Source: a virus
Length of the DNA: 25,347 nucleotides
Strand: one strand, 5' to 3'
IMG/VR virus record: IMGVR_UViG_3300042540_001278
Span: 1 to 25,347 of that record
Within the stretch, counting starts at the first letter, position 1. The number at the start of each line of letters is the position of its first letter. The notes below the pieces were generated by a model. The model saw only the letters and a program-made list of their open reading frames with translations, had not been told where the DNA came from and ran no database searches. This document shows, piece by piece, positions 8,804 through 16,488 of this stretch. The position numbers and the translations under genes were made by a program.

Positions 8804-10171
8804 ATGGAACTACGACCGGACGAACGACAGGACTTTGCTCGCCAGTTCCTTGCGGCGAGGGGGCCCGCAGGCCAGGCCGAAGTCATGGAGCGGGCCGCTG
8901 GTTTTGGCGCCGCCGAACCTGGGGCGATCATGCAGATTGTGCGTGGCCAGCAGGGCGCGGTCAACGACGTTGCTGGCGTGGCTCCACCGGCCCGGCCCGT
9001 GATGGTCGAGATGAAGCCTGAGGATCGCGCTCGGGCTGCTGCGGAGCGAGCGTTTGCAGCAGACGCTGATCCGCCACCTGCCGCCGCACCGGCAGCGCCG
9101 CCACCAGCGGCCCCGCAGCCACCCCCCGAACCGCCGGTCGCTCGCCAGCCAGCCCCCCCAGCGCCGCAAGCAGCCGAGCAGGATGCCCCAGAGCCCCAGG
9201 CTGCGCCCGAGCCACAAGCCGCCCCTGCACCGCTGACGCCCCAGCAGGTCAAGCGAGAGGCGCACTTGCAGCGCAAGTTCGCCCAAGATCTTGTCACTCG
9301 CTACGTGCATCTCCTGCCGCCTGGCCCCAATGACGAGCCCAATCCATACCAACAAATGATCCTCGAGGAAGGAAACGTCCCGGGCGGGATGGCGGCGCTT
9401 CGTAGCATTGCCCATGCACTGCGCACGCAAGACCTCCAGAACCGGCGTCTTGCGGCCAAGCAGCGAGCCAACAACTACAACCTCACGCAGGACATGCGGA
9501 ACCCCAACATCGGCCCTGGCATGCGCATTCGCGGCTTGCAGGCGGCGGTGCAGGCTGGCGACGATCGGGCGATTGCGGCCCAGCATGAGATTGCTGGCAA
9601 TCCAACGGGGGCGGCTCGGGCGACCAACGTGTTGATCACCGGCGAGGCCGGGCGGGCGCAAGTTGACGCTGCCCGTGCTGAGGCGGCGGGCAAAGCCGAT
9701 CCGGCCGATACGCCGCCCAAGCCCATCGGGGAGCAGATCAGCGAGCAGATGCAGGCCGCCCTGGCGATCGAGAACCCCAACCAGCGCCGGATGGCTGTGA
9801 CGGCCGCACTCAAGCAACTGCCCCAGAATGAGGGGCTGCCCCTGCCGCAGCTTGAAGCGCTTGCGGACGAAGCAATCGCAGCCCATTTGTTTCGGCAAAA
9901 CGCCGCCGATCCGGCCGTGCTGGCTCACCTCAATTCGCTTCGGAAGAACAAGCCTGCGTTCCTCGCCTTTGCCCAGAAGCACCTTAACATGGACCCCACT
10001 CAGGCAGAGTTGTTCTACAACTCGGGCCAGCCTACGCCCGAGCAGCAGGGTGCGGAGGCGGTCCAAGGCGCGCAGGACTGGGGCAGGAGACTCGGCGGCT
10101 TCCTTCGCGGGGCCTGGCAGGGGGCCTGGCAGGGGGCCGCTGGTCAGGCACAGCCTCAACCGAAGGGGTAG
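8804..10171 (+). CDS. Pro/Ala-linker virion-type protein (455 aa)
   Basis: Start ATG 8804 follows the upstream TAA (8791-8793). A helical N-terminal domain (about 1-80) is separated by a long Pro/Ala/Gln linker (about 85-145) from an Ala/Gln/Arg-rich helical body (about 150-415). The end carries a Gly/Trp repeat (GAWQGAWQG, near residues 438-446) that could interact with membranes. It lies between two giant proteins with 6-11 bp gaps, so the three are probably co-expressed parts of one particle structure. An ejection-protein-like role is inferred from context only. Confidence 0.68.
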   Translation: MELRPDERQDFARQFLAARGPAGQAEVMERAAGFGAAEPGAIMQIVRGQQGAVNDVAGVAPPARPVMVEMKPEDRARAAAERAFAADADPPPAAAPAAPPPAAPQPPPEPPVARQPAPPAPQAAEQDAPEPQAAPEPQAAPAPLTPQQVKREAHLQRKFAQDLVTRYVHLLPPGPNDEPNPYQQMILEEGNVPGGMAALRSIAHALRTQDLQNRRLAAKQRANNYNLTQDMRNPNIGPGMRIRGLQAAVQAGDDRAIAAQHEIAGNPTGAARATNVLITGEAGRAQVDAARAEAAGKADPADTPPKPIGEQISEQMQAALAIENPNQRRMAVTAALKQLPQNEGLPLPQLEALADEAIAAHLFRQNAADPAVLAHLNSLRKNKPAFLAFAQKHLNMDPTQAELFYNSGQPTPEQQGAEAVQGAQDWGRRLGGFLRGAWQGAWQGAAGQAQPQPKG

Positions 10172-10177
10172 TTCGCG

Positions 10178-13100
10178 ATGAGCCTGTTCGCAGAAGACCT
10201 CTTCGGGCAGGCTGTCGGCCCCTCCGCACGCAGGCGGCGAGCGGCAGCGCAAGCCCCGATGTTTGGCGACCTGTTCGGCAGCGTTGCTCCCGACGAGGAG
10301 CAGGTCAGTCCCGAACTGCGCTCGTCGGTTCTGAGGGAACTTGGCGAGGTTGCTGGCGGGACGCTGTCTCGGGTGGGTGATGCACTCGCCATGCCGGGCG
10401 ACTATTTTCGCGGGCTGCTGTCAGGCTCTCCCGGCGAGCGTGTGACCGGACGCGACTTGCTGCGAAACGCAGGCTTGGCCGGGCAGGAAGACACGTGGGG
10501 CAATTTCCTGACGGGGCTGGCCGCTGAGGTGGTCACCGATCCCTTGGCCATGCTCAGTGGCCCAGCCAAGGCACTGACTCCCGCAGGCCGTGCTGCCCAG
10601 AAACTCGGTTTGCTGGACAATGCCCCAACCGCCGCCACCCGCAAGGCCATTCAGAGCGGGGCACTGGCGACTGCGGACGCACGGAAGGCTTTGCCGACCG
10701 TTGTGCAGCGCACTGCCGATAAGTTGGAGGCCACCGGCCGAACGCTCAGCACGTTTGATCCCGCAACGGTGGGCAGGCCGCTGTACGGAACTCGCACCGC
10801 CCGCCGGGCCACTACGCTCGACGACGCAATCAAATACTCCGACACTCCGCAGGCGGCCGAGCGAGAGGCCAGGGCGCTGCTTGGTGATACGGAGTTCAAT
10901 CGCATCCGCAACCAGCGGCTGGCCGACAGTTTCGGCATTGGCCTGCCCTTCCAGAACCCCAGCATCACCGGTGATTTTCTGGGCAAGGGCTTTGGCGACA
11001 ACTACGCCGACGTCTTGGACACGCTTGGGCAAGCCTACCGCTGGAGCCCCGTCGGGCGGCAAATGTCGGCACTGTTCGACAACAAGGTCGGCGGTGCCGT
11101 CGATGCCGAAGATCAACTCACCAACATCGCTGCGCTCCGCGCTCGAGAGCAGGCTGGCGGCGTGGCGGACAGCGCACACACCCTGCTTCTCTCACGGGTG
11201 CAGCAGGCCCACCCGGAAGTCTTCTCGGAGGACGGCAACCGCATCCTGGGTCGCTACCTCGAGGGGCCAGCGGCGATGCGGCCCGGCGACGAGGCGTACG
11301 TGCAAGCCCGCCCCGAACTGCTCAACTACGCCAACTGGTGGAAGAACAATCGGCAGGATTACCTGACCGGCGCCCGGGAACTCGGCCTCACGGCAGAGCA
11401 ACTGGCCGACAAGTACGGCATCGAGTATCTGCCCCGCCGGGCGGATGCGGTACTGGAGATGGAGTCTCGCCGCAACCGCCAACTCAACAACGCCCTGTCC
11501 ACGTTCACTGGCGACATGCTTCGCCGCACGGACGCCATGCAGGTGCCCGGTGGTCGCGAAACCATCCTGCGGCTGTCTCGCGACCCGGTGGTGGCGGGCG
11601 GGAAGCGGACGGCCACGACCGACACTGCCGCCGCCGTCCATATCCTCAAGGAACTCCAGCCGCTGGTGCCGCCAGGCGGACCAGACATCACGCTGGAGCA
11701 GGCCGAGAAGATTGCTCGCGTGCTGCACAAGTTGCCGTCAGAGGTACTCGACCGAGCGCCGCTGTTTGGGCAGCACCCGACCGAAATGATCGGCTCGTAC
11801 ATGCGCAACCGCAACGAGAGCATGGCGACGGCCAAGACGCTGTACGACTCCCTGGCGACGTTCGCTGAGGACGGTCTCTACACCGACATCCCGGGCGGTC
11901 GGCACATCTCCATGGAGGACGCGATCAAGCGTCTGGGATTGCGGTCATACGACGATTCTGCCGACGATCTCATGGACATCGTCGGTGATGGCGCTGCCGC
12001 GCGTGCCGTCAACGCTCGCCCCTTGTCTGGCGCCTCCAAGCAGATGCGTGAGCGCATCGCTGGGCTGCGGGGCATAGCCGACCCAGACCAAGTCAAACTG
12101 TCTGAAATCAGCATTCCAGAGGAGCATGTCAACCGGCTGCTCAGGGCACGGGACGTCTTCTCGGTGGACGAGGCTTCTGGCTCGCTGCTCCAGCACCTTG
12201 ATCACATCACCTCTGCCTGGAAGGGCTCGATCCTCACGTGGCCCGCCCGTGCTGTCCGTGACCTCTATTCTGGTGCCACCAGCAACTGGCTGGAGGGCGC
12301 CCTCGACCGGCAGGCTACGCTGGCGGCCAAGGGGCTGCTATCTCAGGGGCCGCAGGATCGGACGTTCTTGGCGGCCCTGCAATCCATTCCGCGATACCAG
12401 GGCATGGGGGCGGACGCCGTCAACCAGTTCTACTCCGACCTGGCCGGAACCGGTCTGGTCGCTGGCGGGGCGTCTACGGACATTGGCCTTGGGCTTACGG
12501 GCAGGCGAGCACTAGATGCCGCCCTGCCGGGAGCAACGCCGATCAACGCCGGTACGATCCTTGGGGAACTCGCTCCGCAGTCTGGTCGCACGTGGAGCCA
12601 GTTCGGGCAGGACTTCCTGACTTGGCGATCCAGCCTCAGGCCGCTGGCCGAGACCAAGAATCCCATCCTGCGGGCGGGCGAGCAGATGAACTCGCTGACC
12701 GACGGCATCAATCGGCTCAGCGGCTACATCGCCTTGCTCAAGCAGGGGTTCACGCCAGAGGCTGCGGCCAGGGCCATGAAGCGAGCCCACGTGGACTACA
12801 CCAGCCTTAGCGGGTTCGAGCGCAACGTACTTCGCCGCGTTTTTCCTTGGTATTCCTACCAGTCAAGGATTTTTCGTGAGGTGCTTCGCCAGCTCTCGGA
12901 GCAGCCGGGTGGTCGGTACGGGCAACTTGTCCGTGCGACCGAGTCGGTGCAGGACGACGTTGACGACGACACCTATATCACCAGCGACCTCCGCTCGCAG
13001 TTTGCCGTGCCCATCCCGGAGGAGTGGGGCGGGCTGTCGCCTGAGGGAACGCAGACGTTCCTGACCGACGCGGACTTCCCGGGCTTCGACCAGATCAACA

Positions 13101-13693
13101 TGCTCGAGACGCCGGGCACGATGTCTGGCGCACTGACCGGCACCATGCGGCAGGTCGGAATGCAGTTGCACCCGGGCCTTCGCACGCTCGCGGAACTCAT
13201 GTCTGGGCAAGACTTCTTCACTCGCCGCCCAGTGGGCGAAAGCACCAGCACCCTGGACGCGATCCTCCGCTCGGTGACGGGCAATCAGGACGCCAACGTG
13301 CCCGCCATCATCGAGAAGCCAATCGAGATGCTGCCCTTCGTTGGCAGGCCGCTGTACGCCGCCCGCTCGATGCTGGACGATCGCGGAGGACAGTCGGTTG
13401 CCCAGCGGGCCTTGAAGACGGGCCTCAACGCCACGACGGGCGTGAAGATCCGCGACAAGACGCCCGATGACATCCTTCGCGACCAAGTGCGGCAACTGCA
13501 AGAGAGCGTAGATCCCTTCACTCGCGAGTTCACGACCAGTTACATCCCCGAAAACCTCCAGCCGTACGTCCCCAACTGGGCGCTCGACCGCATGGCTGTC
13601 TCCCGTTCGCTGGATCGCGACCGTCGAGCAGCGAGGCGCAAGCCAAGGCGACAGGAACGGAAGAAGTCTGCCACCGGCCAACTATTCGAGTAG
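10178..13693 (+). CDS. Giant virion protein, large polyvalent-protein-like C-terminus
   Basis: This 1171-aa protein has AAGGGG (10163-10168) at the upstream stop, then ATG 10178. Most of the protein is helical with no signal peptide. The clearest segment is near residues 850-900: an EQMNSLTDGINR stretch, a helix with AAARAMKRAHVDY, then FERNVLRRVFPWYSYQSR. This 'DY..LS.FERN.....FPWYS' pattern matches, from memory, large phage proteins with 'large polyvalent protein-associated' domains that are thought to be injected or internal. A second hydrophobic, Pro-containing region lies near 1045-1065. The C-terminus is Arg/Lys-rich. The last 12 bp overlap the convergent integrase gene. Specific function is unproven. 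Confidence 0.72.
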   Translation: MSLFAEDLFGQAVGPSARRRRAAAQAPMFGDLFGSVAPDEEQVSPELRSSVLRELGEVAGGTLSRVGDALAMPGDYFRGLLSGSPGERVTGRDLLRNAGLAGQEDTWGNFLTGLAAEVVTDPLAMLSGPAKALTPAGRAAQKLGLLDNAPTAATRKAIQSGALATADARKALPTVVQRTADKLEATGRTLSTFDPATVGRPLYGTRTARRATTLDDAIKYSDTPQAAEREARALLGDTEFNRIRNQRLADSFGIGLPFQNPSITGDFLGKGFGDNYADVLDTLGQAYRWSPVGRQMSALFDNKVGGAVDAEDQLTNIAALRAREQAGGVADSAHTLLLSRVQQAHPEVFSEDGNRILGRYLEGPAAMRPGDEAYVQARPELLNYANWWKNNRQDYLTGARELGLTAEQLADKYGIEYLPRRADAVLEMESRRNRQLNNALSTFTGDMLRRTDAMQVPGGRETILRLSRDPVVAGGKRTATTDTAAAVHILKELQPLVPPGGPDITLEQAEKIARVLHKLPSEVLDRAPLFGQHPTEMIGSYMRNRNESMATAKTLYDSLATFAEDGLYTDIPGGRHISMEDAIKRLGLRSYDDSADDLMDIVGDGAAARAVNARPLSGASKQMRERIAGLRGIADPDQVKLSEISIPEEHVNRLLRARDVFSVDEASGSLLQHLDHITSAWKGSILTWPARAVRDLYSGATSNWLEGALDRQATLAAKGLLSQGPQDRTFLAALQSIPRYQGMGADAVNQFYSDLAGTGLVAGGASTDIGLGLTGRRALDAALPGATPINAGTILGELAPQSGRTWSQFGQDFLTWRSSLRPLAETKNPILRAGEQMNSLTDGINRLSGYIALLKQGFTPEAAARAMKRAHVDYTSLSGFERNVLRRVFPWYSYQSRIFREVLRQLSEQPGGRYGQLVRATESVQDDVDDDTYITSDLRSQFAVPIPEEWGGLSPEGTQTFLTDADFPGFDQINMLETPGTMSGALTGTMRQVGMQLHPGLRTLAELMSGQDFFTRRPVGESTSTLDAILRSVTGNQDANVPAIIEKPIEMLPFVGRPLYAARSMLDDRGGQSVAQRALKTGLNATTGVKIRDKTPDDILRDQVRQLQESVDPFTREFTTSYIPENLQPYVPNWALDRMAVSRSLDRDRRAARRKPRRQERKKSATGQLFE

Positions 13694-14497
13694 CACCGGC
13701 GTCTGCGGTATCTGTCCCCGCACCTGCGACCAGTCCACGTAGAACCGTTCGGCCAGCCCGACGGTCTTGTGGCCCAAGTGCAGCCGAGCCTTGCCCGGCT
13801 GCGACATCTCTACGTGCGTGGCCCCAGATCGCCTGAGCCACTTACTGGAGCCGGGCATGCCCAGCCGCACCAGAAACCGCCGCAGCCGCCGCCAGCCCGA
13901 CTCCTTGGTCATGGCCCAGCCCAGCACTCGCCCGTCTGGCGAGTCCTCCAGCATGCGGCTCACGGCCAGCATGCAGGCCGGTGTCAACTTTTTTGACAGC
14001 GGCATGCCGGTCTTGCCCTGCGTCCAGGCGACCGTGTCCCCGACAAAATCACCCTTCCGCAGGTTCCATAAATCCTCCTGGCGAGCGCCCGTCTCGTACC
14101 CCAGCAGCAGCCAGCACCGCAGAAAAACCCCGAGTTTTGCGCCGGATCGCAGAAAAATATGGTCGTCCGCGAAAGTGGCCTTGACGGCCGTACAGCACTG
14201 CTCTAAAGTCCACGCCCGAACTGGTGGCCTCGACACTTTGATCTTGACGAGACCACGCGGCATGGAATCCACTAGCCCACGTTCATAGGCAAAACGCCAC
14301 AGGCTCAGGATGAGCACTCGCTCGGGAGCGACGGTCACGGAGCGGACCTCCGACAACCTCTTTCTGAGGTATCGGTTGCACCACTCCACGTTGACCCATC
14401 GGCACCCCGCTGCGGCTGCTCTGACTCGCCGGGCATAGGACTCCTTCACGATTCGCTCACGGAGATACGCTTCCGCCACCCCTGGAAAAGACTTCAT
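13682..14497 (-). CDS. int: Tyrosine recombinase / phage integrase
   Basis: This 271-aa protein is the only minus-strand gene. The N-terminal half (about 1-90) fits a core-binding, SAM-like domain with basic helices. The catalytic domain shows R139 in TGARQEDLW, K162 in GKTG, an L-R-R-S-G-A-T box with R222, H243 in LGH, and the nucleophile Y253 in RFYVD. The histidine that normally precedes the second arginine (HxLR) is K219 here (K-W-L-R). It should catalyse site-specific integration/excision between attP and attB. At about 270 aa it is a short integrase lacking an obvious arm-binding domain. It converges on the virion operon and diverges from the early operon. I could not identify attP. Confidence 0.93.
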   Translation of the reverse strand: MKSFPGVAEAYLRERIVKESYARRVRAAAAGCRWVNVEWCNRYLRKRLSEVRSVTVAPERVLILSLWRFAYERGLVDSMPRGLVKIKVSRPPVRAWTLEQCCTAVKATFADDHIFLRSGAKLGVFLRCWLLLGYETGARQEDLWNLRKGDFVGDTVAWTQGKTGMPLSKKLTPACMLAVSRMLEDSPDGRVLGWAMTKESGWRRLRRFLVRLGMPGSSKWLRRSGATHVEMSQPGKARLHLGHKTVGLAERFYVDWSQVRGQIPQTPVLLE

Positions 14498-15467
14498 GTT
14501 TCATACCACTCAAAGTAGTGGCGTGCATGAAACTGAGGACAGCGGCACGGATGGTCATGCCAGCACAGCCGATACGATCGGAACTGCTCTCGGCTTGAAC
14601 ATCACGAACGTCCTGTCAGCAGGCACACCAACACTCCCTTCTTGCGATATTCGGCGTGGAGAGCCAAACGCCGACTACCATGCTGACCAGACGTACAGGT
14701 CATGCAGCACGGTCAAAACATTCCTTGACTCGCCGCTCCTGTACCACCAGCGGTACATCGCCAAAACGCTCCCGCCGCTCAGCAGCCCGGCCATGTCGCA
14801 TGGCACGATGCTGCATTCCTGGCTGGAGCGGGGCGACGACTTCCTTGAGTCGCTGGTGGTGCCTCCATCTGAAAGGCTAACCGCGACGGGGCTGCTGGGC
14901 AAAGATGCCGAGAAATGGGCCGAAAACGAGGCTCCTCCCGGCAGCACGCTCATTTCGCCCAAGGAGAAGGCCCAACTCCTCGCGGAGGTGGCGGCCATCC
15001 TGCGTCACCCGGCCTGCGTCGAGATGCTCGGACAGGTCGTGGATCGCGAGGCCAGCGTCCGCTGGATCTCGCCGGACGGGCATCGCCTCAAGTGCCGCTA
15101 CGACGCTCGCACCCCTGACTTCTGGATCGACCTCAAGACGACCAGCGAGCAGGACATCCTGGCCGACTTCTGGAAGTCGGTGCTCAAGTACCGCTACCAC
15201 CTGCAAGATGCGTGGTATCGACGCGGCATGGAGGCGTGCGGCCTAGAGCCCGCCCCGCTGCGGTTCATCGTTGTCAGCACATCGCTGCCGCACGACTGCC
15301 AAGTCGTGACGCTTCCCGACGCAATCGTTGCGGAAGGCCAGAGGCTCATGGATCGGGCGCTCGCTGACCTGCGAGTGCGAGAAGACCTCGACTGGTGGTT
15401 GCCGGATACGCACGGCGAGGTTGTGGAGTTGTCTTTTCCGGCTCATGTCATGGGGAGGATTTCGTGA
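14496..15467 (+). CDS. PD-(D/E)XK exonuclease, RecE/exonuclease VIII-like
   Basis: The longest reading starts at ATG 14496, but this overlaps the integrase start codon by 2 bp and runs through an inverted repeat. The first about 60 residues look non-conserved, so the real start may lie further downstream (for example TTG 14595). The core shows a YRSCSTVKTFLDSP N-terminal motif (about 67-80) typical of this group, D203 in CRYDARTPD, D212-x-K214 (IDLKTT), and a QxxxY motif at Q237-Y241. These match PD-(D/E)XK nucleases of the exonuclease VIII/DUF3799 type that resect dsDNA 5' ends. The next gene is an ERF annealing protein, its expected partner. The stop overlaps that GTG start (GTGA). Confidence 0.85.
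   Translation: MFHTTQSSGVHETEDSGTDGHASTADTIGTALGLNITNVLSAGTPTLPSCDIRRGEPNADYHADQTYRSCSTVKTFLDSPLLYHQRYIAKTLPPLSSPAMSHGTMLHSWLERGDDFLESLVVPPSERLTATGLLGKDAEKWAENEAPPGSTLISPKEKAQLLAEVAAILRHPACVEMLGQVVDREASVRWISPDGHRLKCRYDARTPDFWIDLKTTSEQDILADFWKSVLKYRYHLQDAWYRRGMEACGLEPAPLRFIVVSTSLPHDCQVVTLPDAIVAEGQRLMDRALADLRVREDLDWWLPDTHGEVVELSFPAHVMGRIS
14498..14533. promoter_or_regulatory. Nested inverted repeat at the integrase/early-operon divergence
   Basis: GTTTCAT (14498-14504) and ATGAAAC (14527-14533) form perfect outer arms; CCACT (14506-14510) and AGTGG (14517-14521) form perfect inner arms. The 36-bp dyad touches the integrase start codon and lies between the divergent coding regions. It could be an operator, an excisionase or integrase arm-type site, or part of attP. 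It also overlaps the likely integrase leader, so it could form a hairpin in the mRNA. Nothing here tells these apart. Confidence 0.45.
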
Positions 15468-16162
15468 ACAGGGTATTCGACGCATCGGTGTGGAACGCCA
15501 ACAGCGACCACGTGGATCAGATTTCGGCAGCGATGGCGAAGGCGTTCGGTCAACTGACGAACGTCGTGCGGAACAAGGTTTCGCACTTCGCCAAGAAGGG
15601 CAAGGACGGCAAGCCGGTTCCAGACTATGCCGACCTTGCTTCGTGCTTTGAGTGCATCCGTGCCGCCTACGCCACCAACGGTCTGTCGGTGCGGCAGACG
15701 TTTCATCCGTACGGCGAGGACGGGACGATCTATCTCGTCACGACCGTGCGGCACGAAAGCGGCCAGTTCGAGCGGTCGTACCTGCCCATGCCGGGTCGGG
15801 TTCCGCCCCAGGAACTAGCCAAGACGGCGACGTATCTCAAGCGGATCGCCCTGTGCGCCATCACCGGCATCGCCGCCGACGATGACGACGACGGCGAGCA
15901 GGCCGAGCGGTCGCATGCGGCGGCTGCGGCCGACACGGAGAAGCGATGGGAGAAGGCTCTCACGGCAAAGATCCGCGAGGCGACCAAACCTGAGGCCATT
16001 GCGGACGTCCTTGACCAGATCGCACGCGGCGTGTCTGGCGGCCACTTGTCGCAGGACGTTGCCGCAAGCCTGCGAAAGGTGGCCAGCGAGGCCGCAGGCA
16101 AGTTCCGGCCTGCTGCTGCGGCGGCCGAACCGGCCAAGAAGAAGACGGCGGCGGTGGCGTGA
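15464..16162 (+). CDS. erf: ERF-family single-strand annealing protein
   Basis: Start is GTG 15464, with GGGGAGG at 15452-15458 and a GTGA overlap; an in-frame extension to 15395 is rejected because it lies inside the exonuclease gene. The 232-aa product shows ERF-family features: NKVSHFAKKGK...DYADL near 37-58, a central KTATYLKRIALCAITGI segment, and the acidic G-I-A-A-D-D-D-D-D-G motif (about 135-144). The C-terminus is Ala/Lys-rich, a common flexible tail. ERF proteins bind ssDNA and anneal complementary strands, working with the upstream exonuclease for end recombination or genome circularisation. Confidence 0.92.
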   Translation: MNRVFDASVWNANSDHVDQISAAMAKAFGQLTNVVRNKVSHFAKKGKDGKPVPDYADLASCFECIRAAYATNGLSVRQTFHPYGEDGTIYLVTTVRHESGQFERSYLPMPGRVPPQELAKTATYLKRIALCAITGIAADDDDDGEQAERSHAAAAADTEKRWEKALTAKIREATKPEAIADVLDQIARGVSGGHLSQDVAASLRKVASEAAGKFRPAAAAAEPAKKKTAAVA

Positions 16163-16488
16163 TGACACAGGCAGGGGCCAAGCCTTCCTCCACCGGCGAG
16201 CCGGACGCCGTCAGCCCCATCCGGCAACCACACACCATGTTTGAGTACGAGCAACTACACGCGATTGCGATTGCGGTCTCTGGCCGAGCGCAGGCCGGGA
16301 ACCTCGATGCCGAGAGTGCGCTCAAGTTCTGCACACATCTGCTGCCGCAGTTGATGGTGGAACTGGAGATTGCCCGCCGGGTCGAGGAGCGACTGTCAGC
16401 CATGTTTCCGGCTCCCTCAGAGCCCGAAGCGCCGCTGCCCCCAAAGCCCGCCCGTCGCACCCGCAAGCCACGAAAGGGGAAGCGCTGA
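16162..16488 (+). CDS. Small hypothetical protein between ERF and helicase
   Basis: This 108-aa protein starts at ATG 16162, one base overlapping the ERF stop (TGATG); a GTG one codon earlier is less likely. After a disordered N-terminus (about 1-25), residues about 28-80 are helical (EYEQLHAIAIAVSGRAQ...). The C-terminal 25 residues are Pro/Arg/Lys-rich and strongly basic, suitable for nucleic-acid contact. Tight coupling on both sides suggests it serves the recombination module, perhaps as an accessory to the ERF or the helicase. No family is recognised. Confidence 0.75.
   Translation: MTQAGAKPSSTGEPDAVSPIRQPHTMFEYEQLHAIAIAVSGRAQAGNLDAESALKFCTHLLPQLMVELEIARRVEERLSAMFPAPSEPEAPLPPKPARRTRKPRKGKR

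Noticed and set aside
8810-10252. 480-aa open frame on the minus strand opposite the 455-aa gene
   Set aside because: It is Arg/Leu/Gly-rich shadow sequence opposite a coherent + strand gene in a tight operon.
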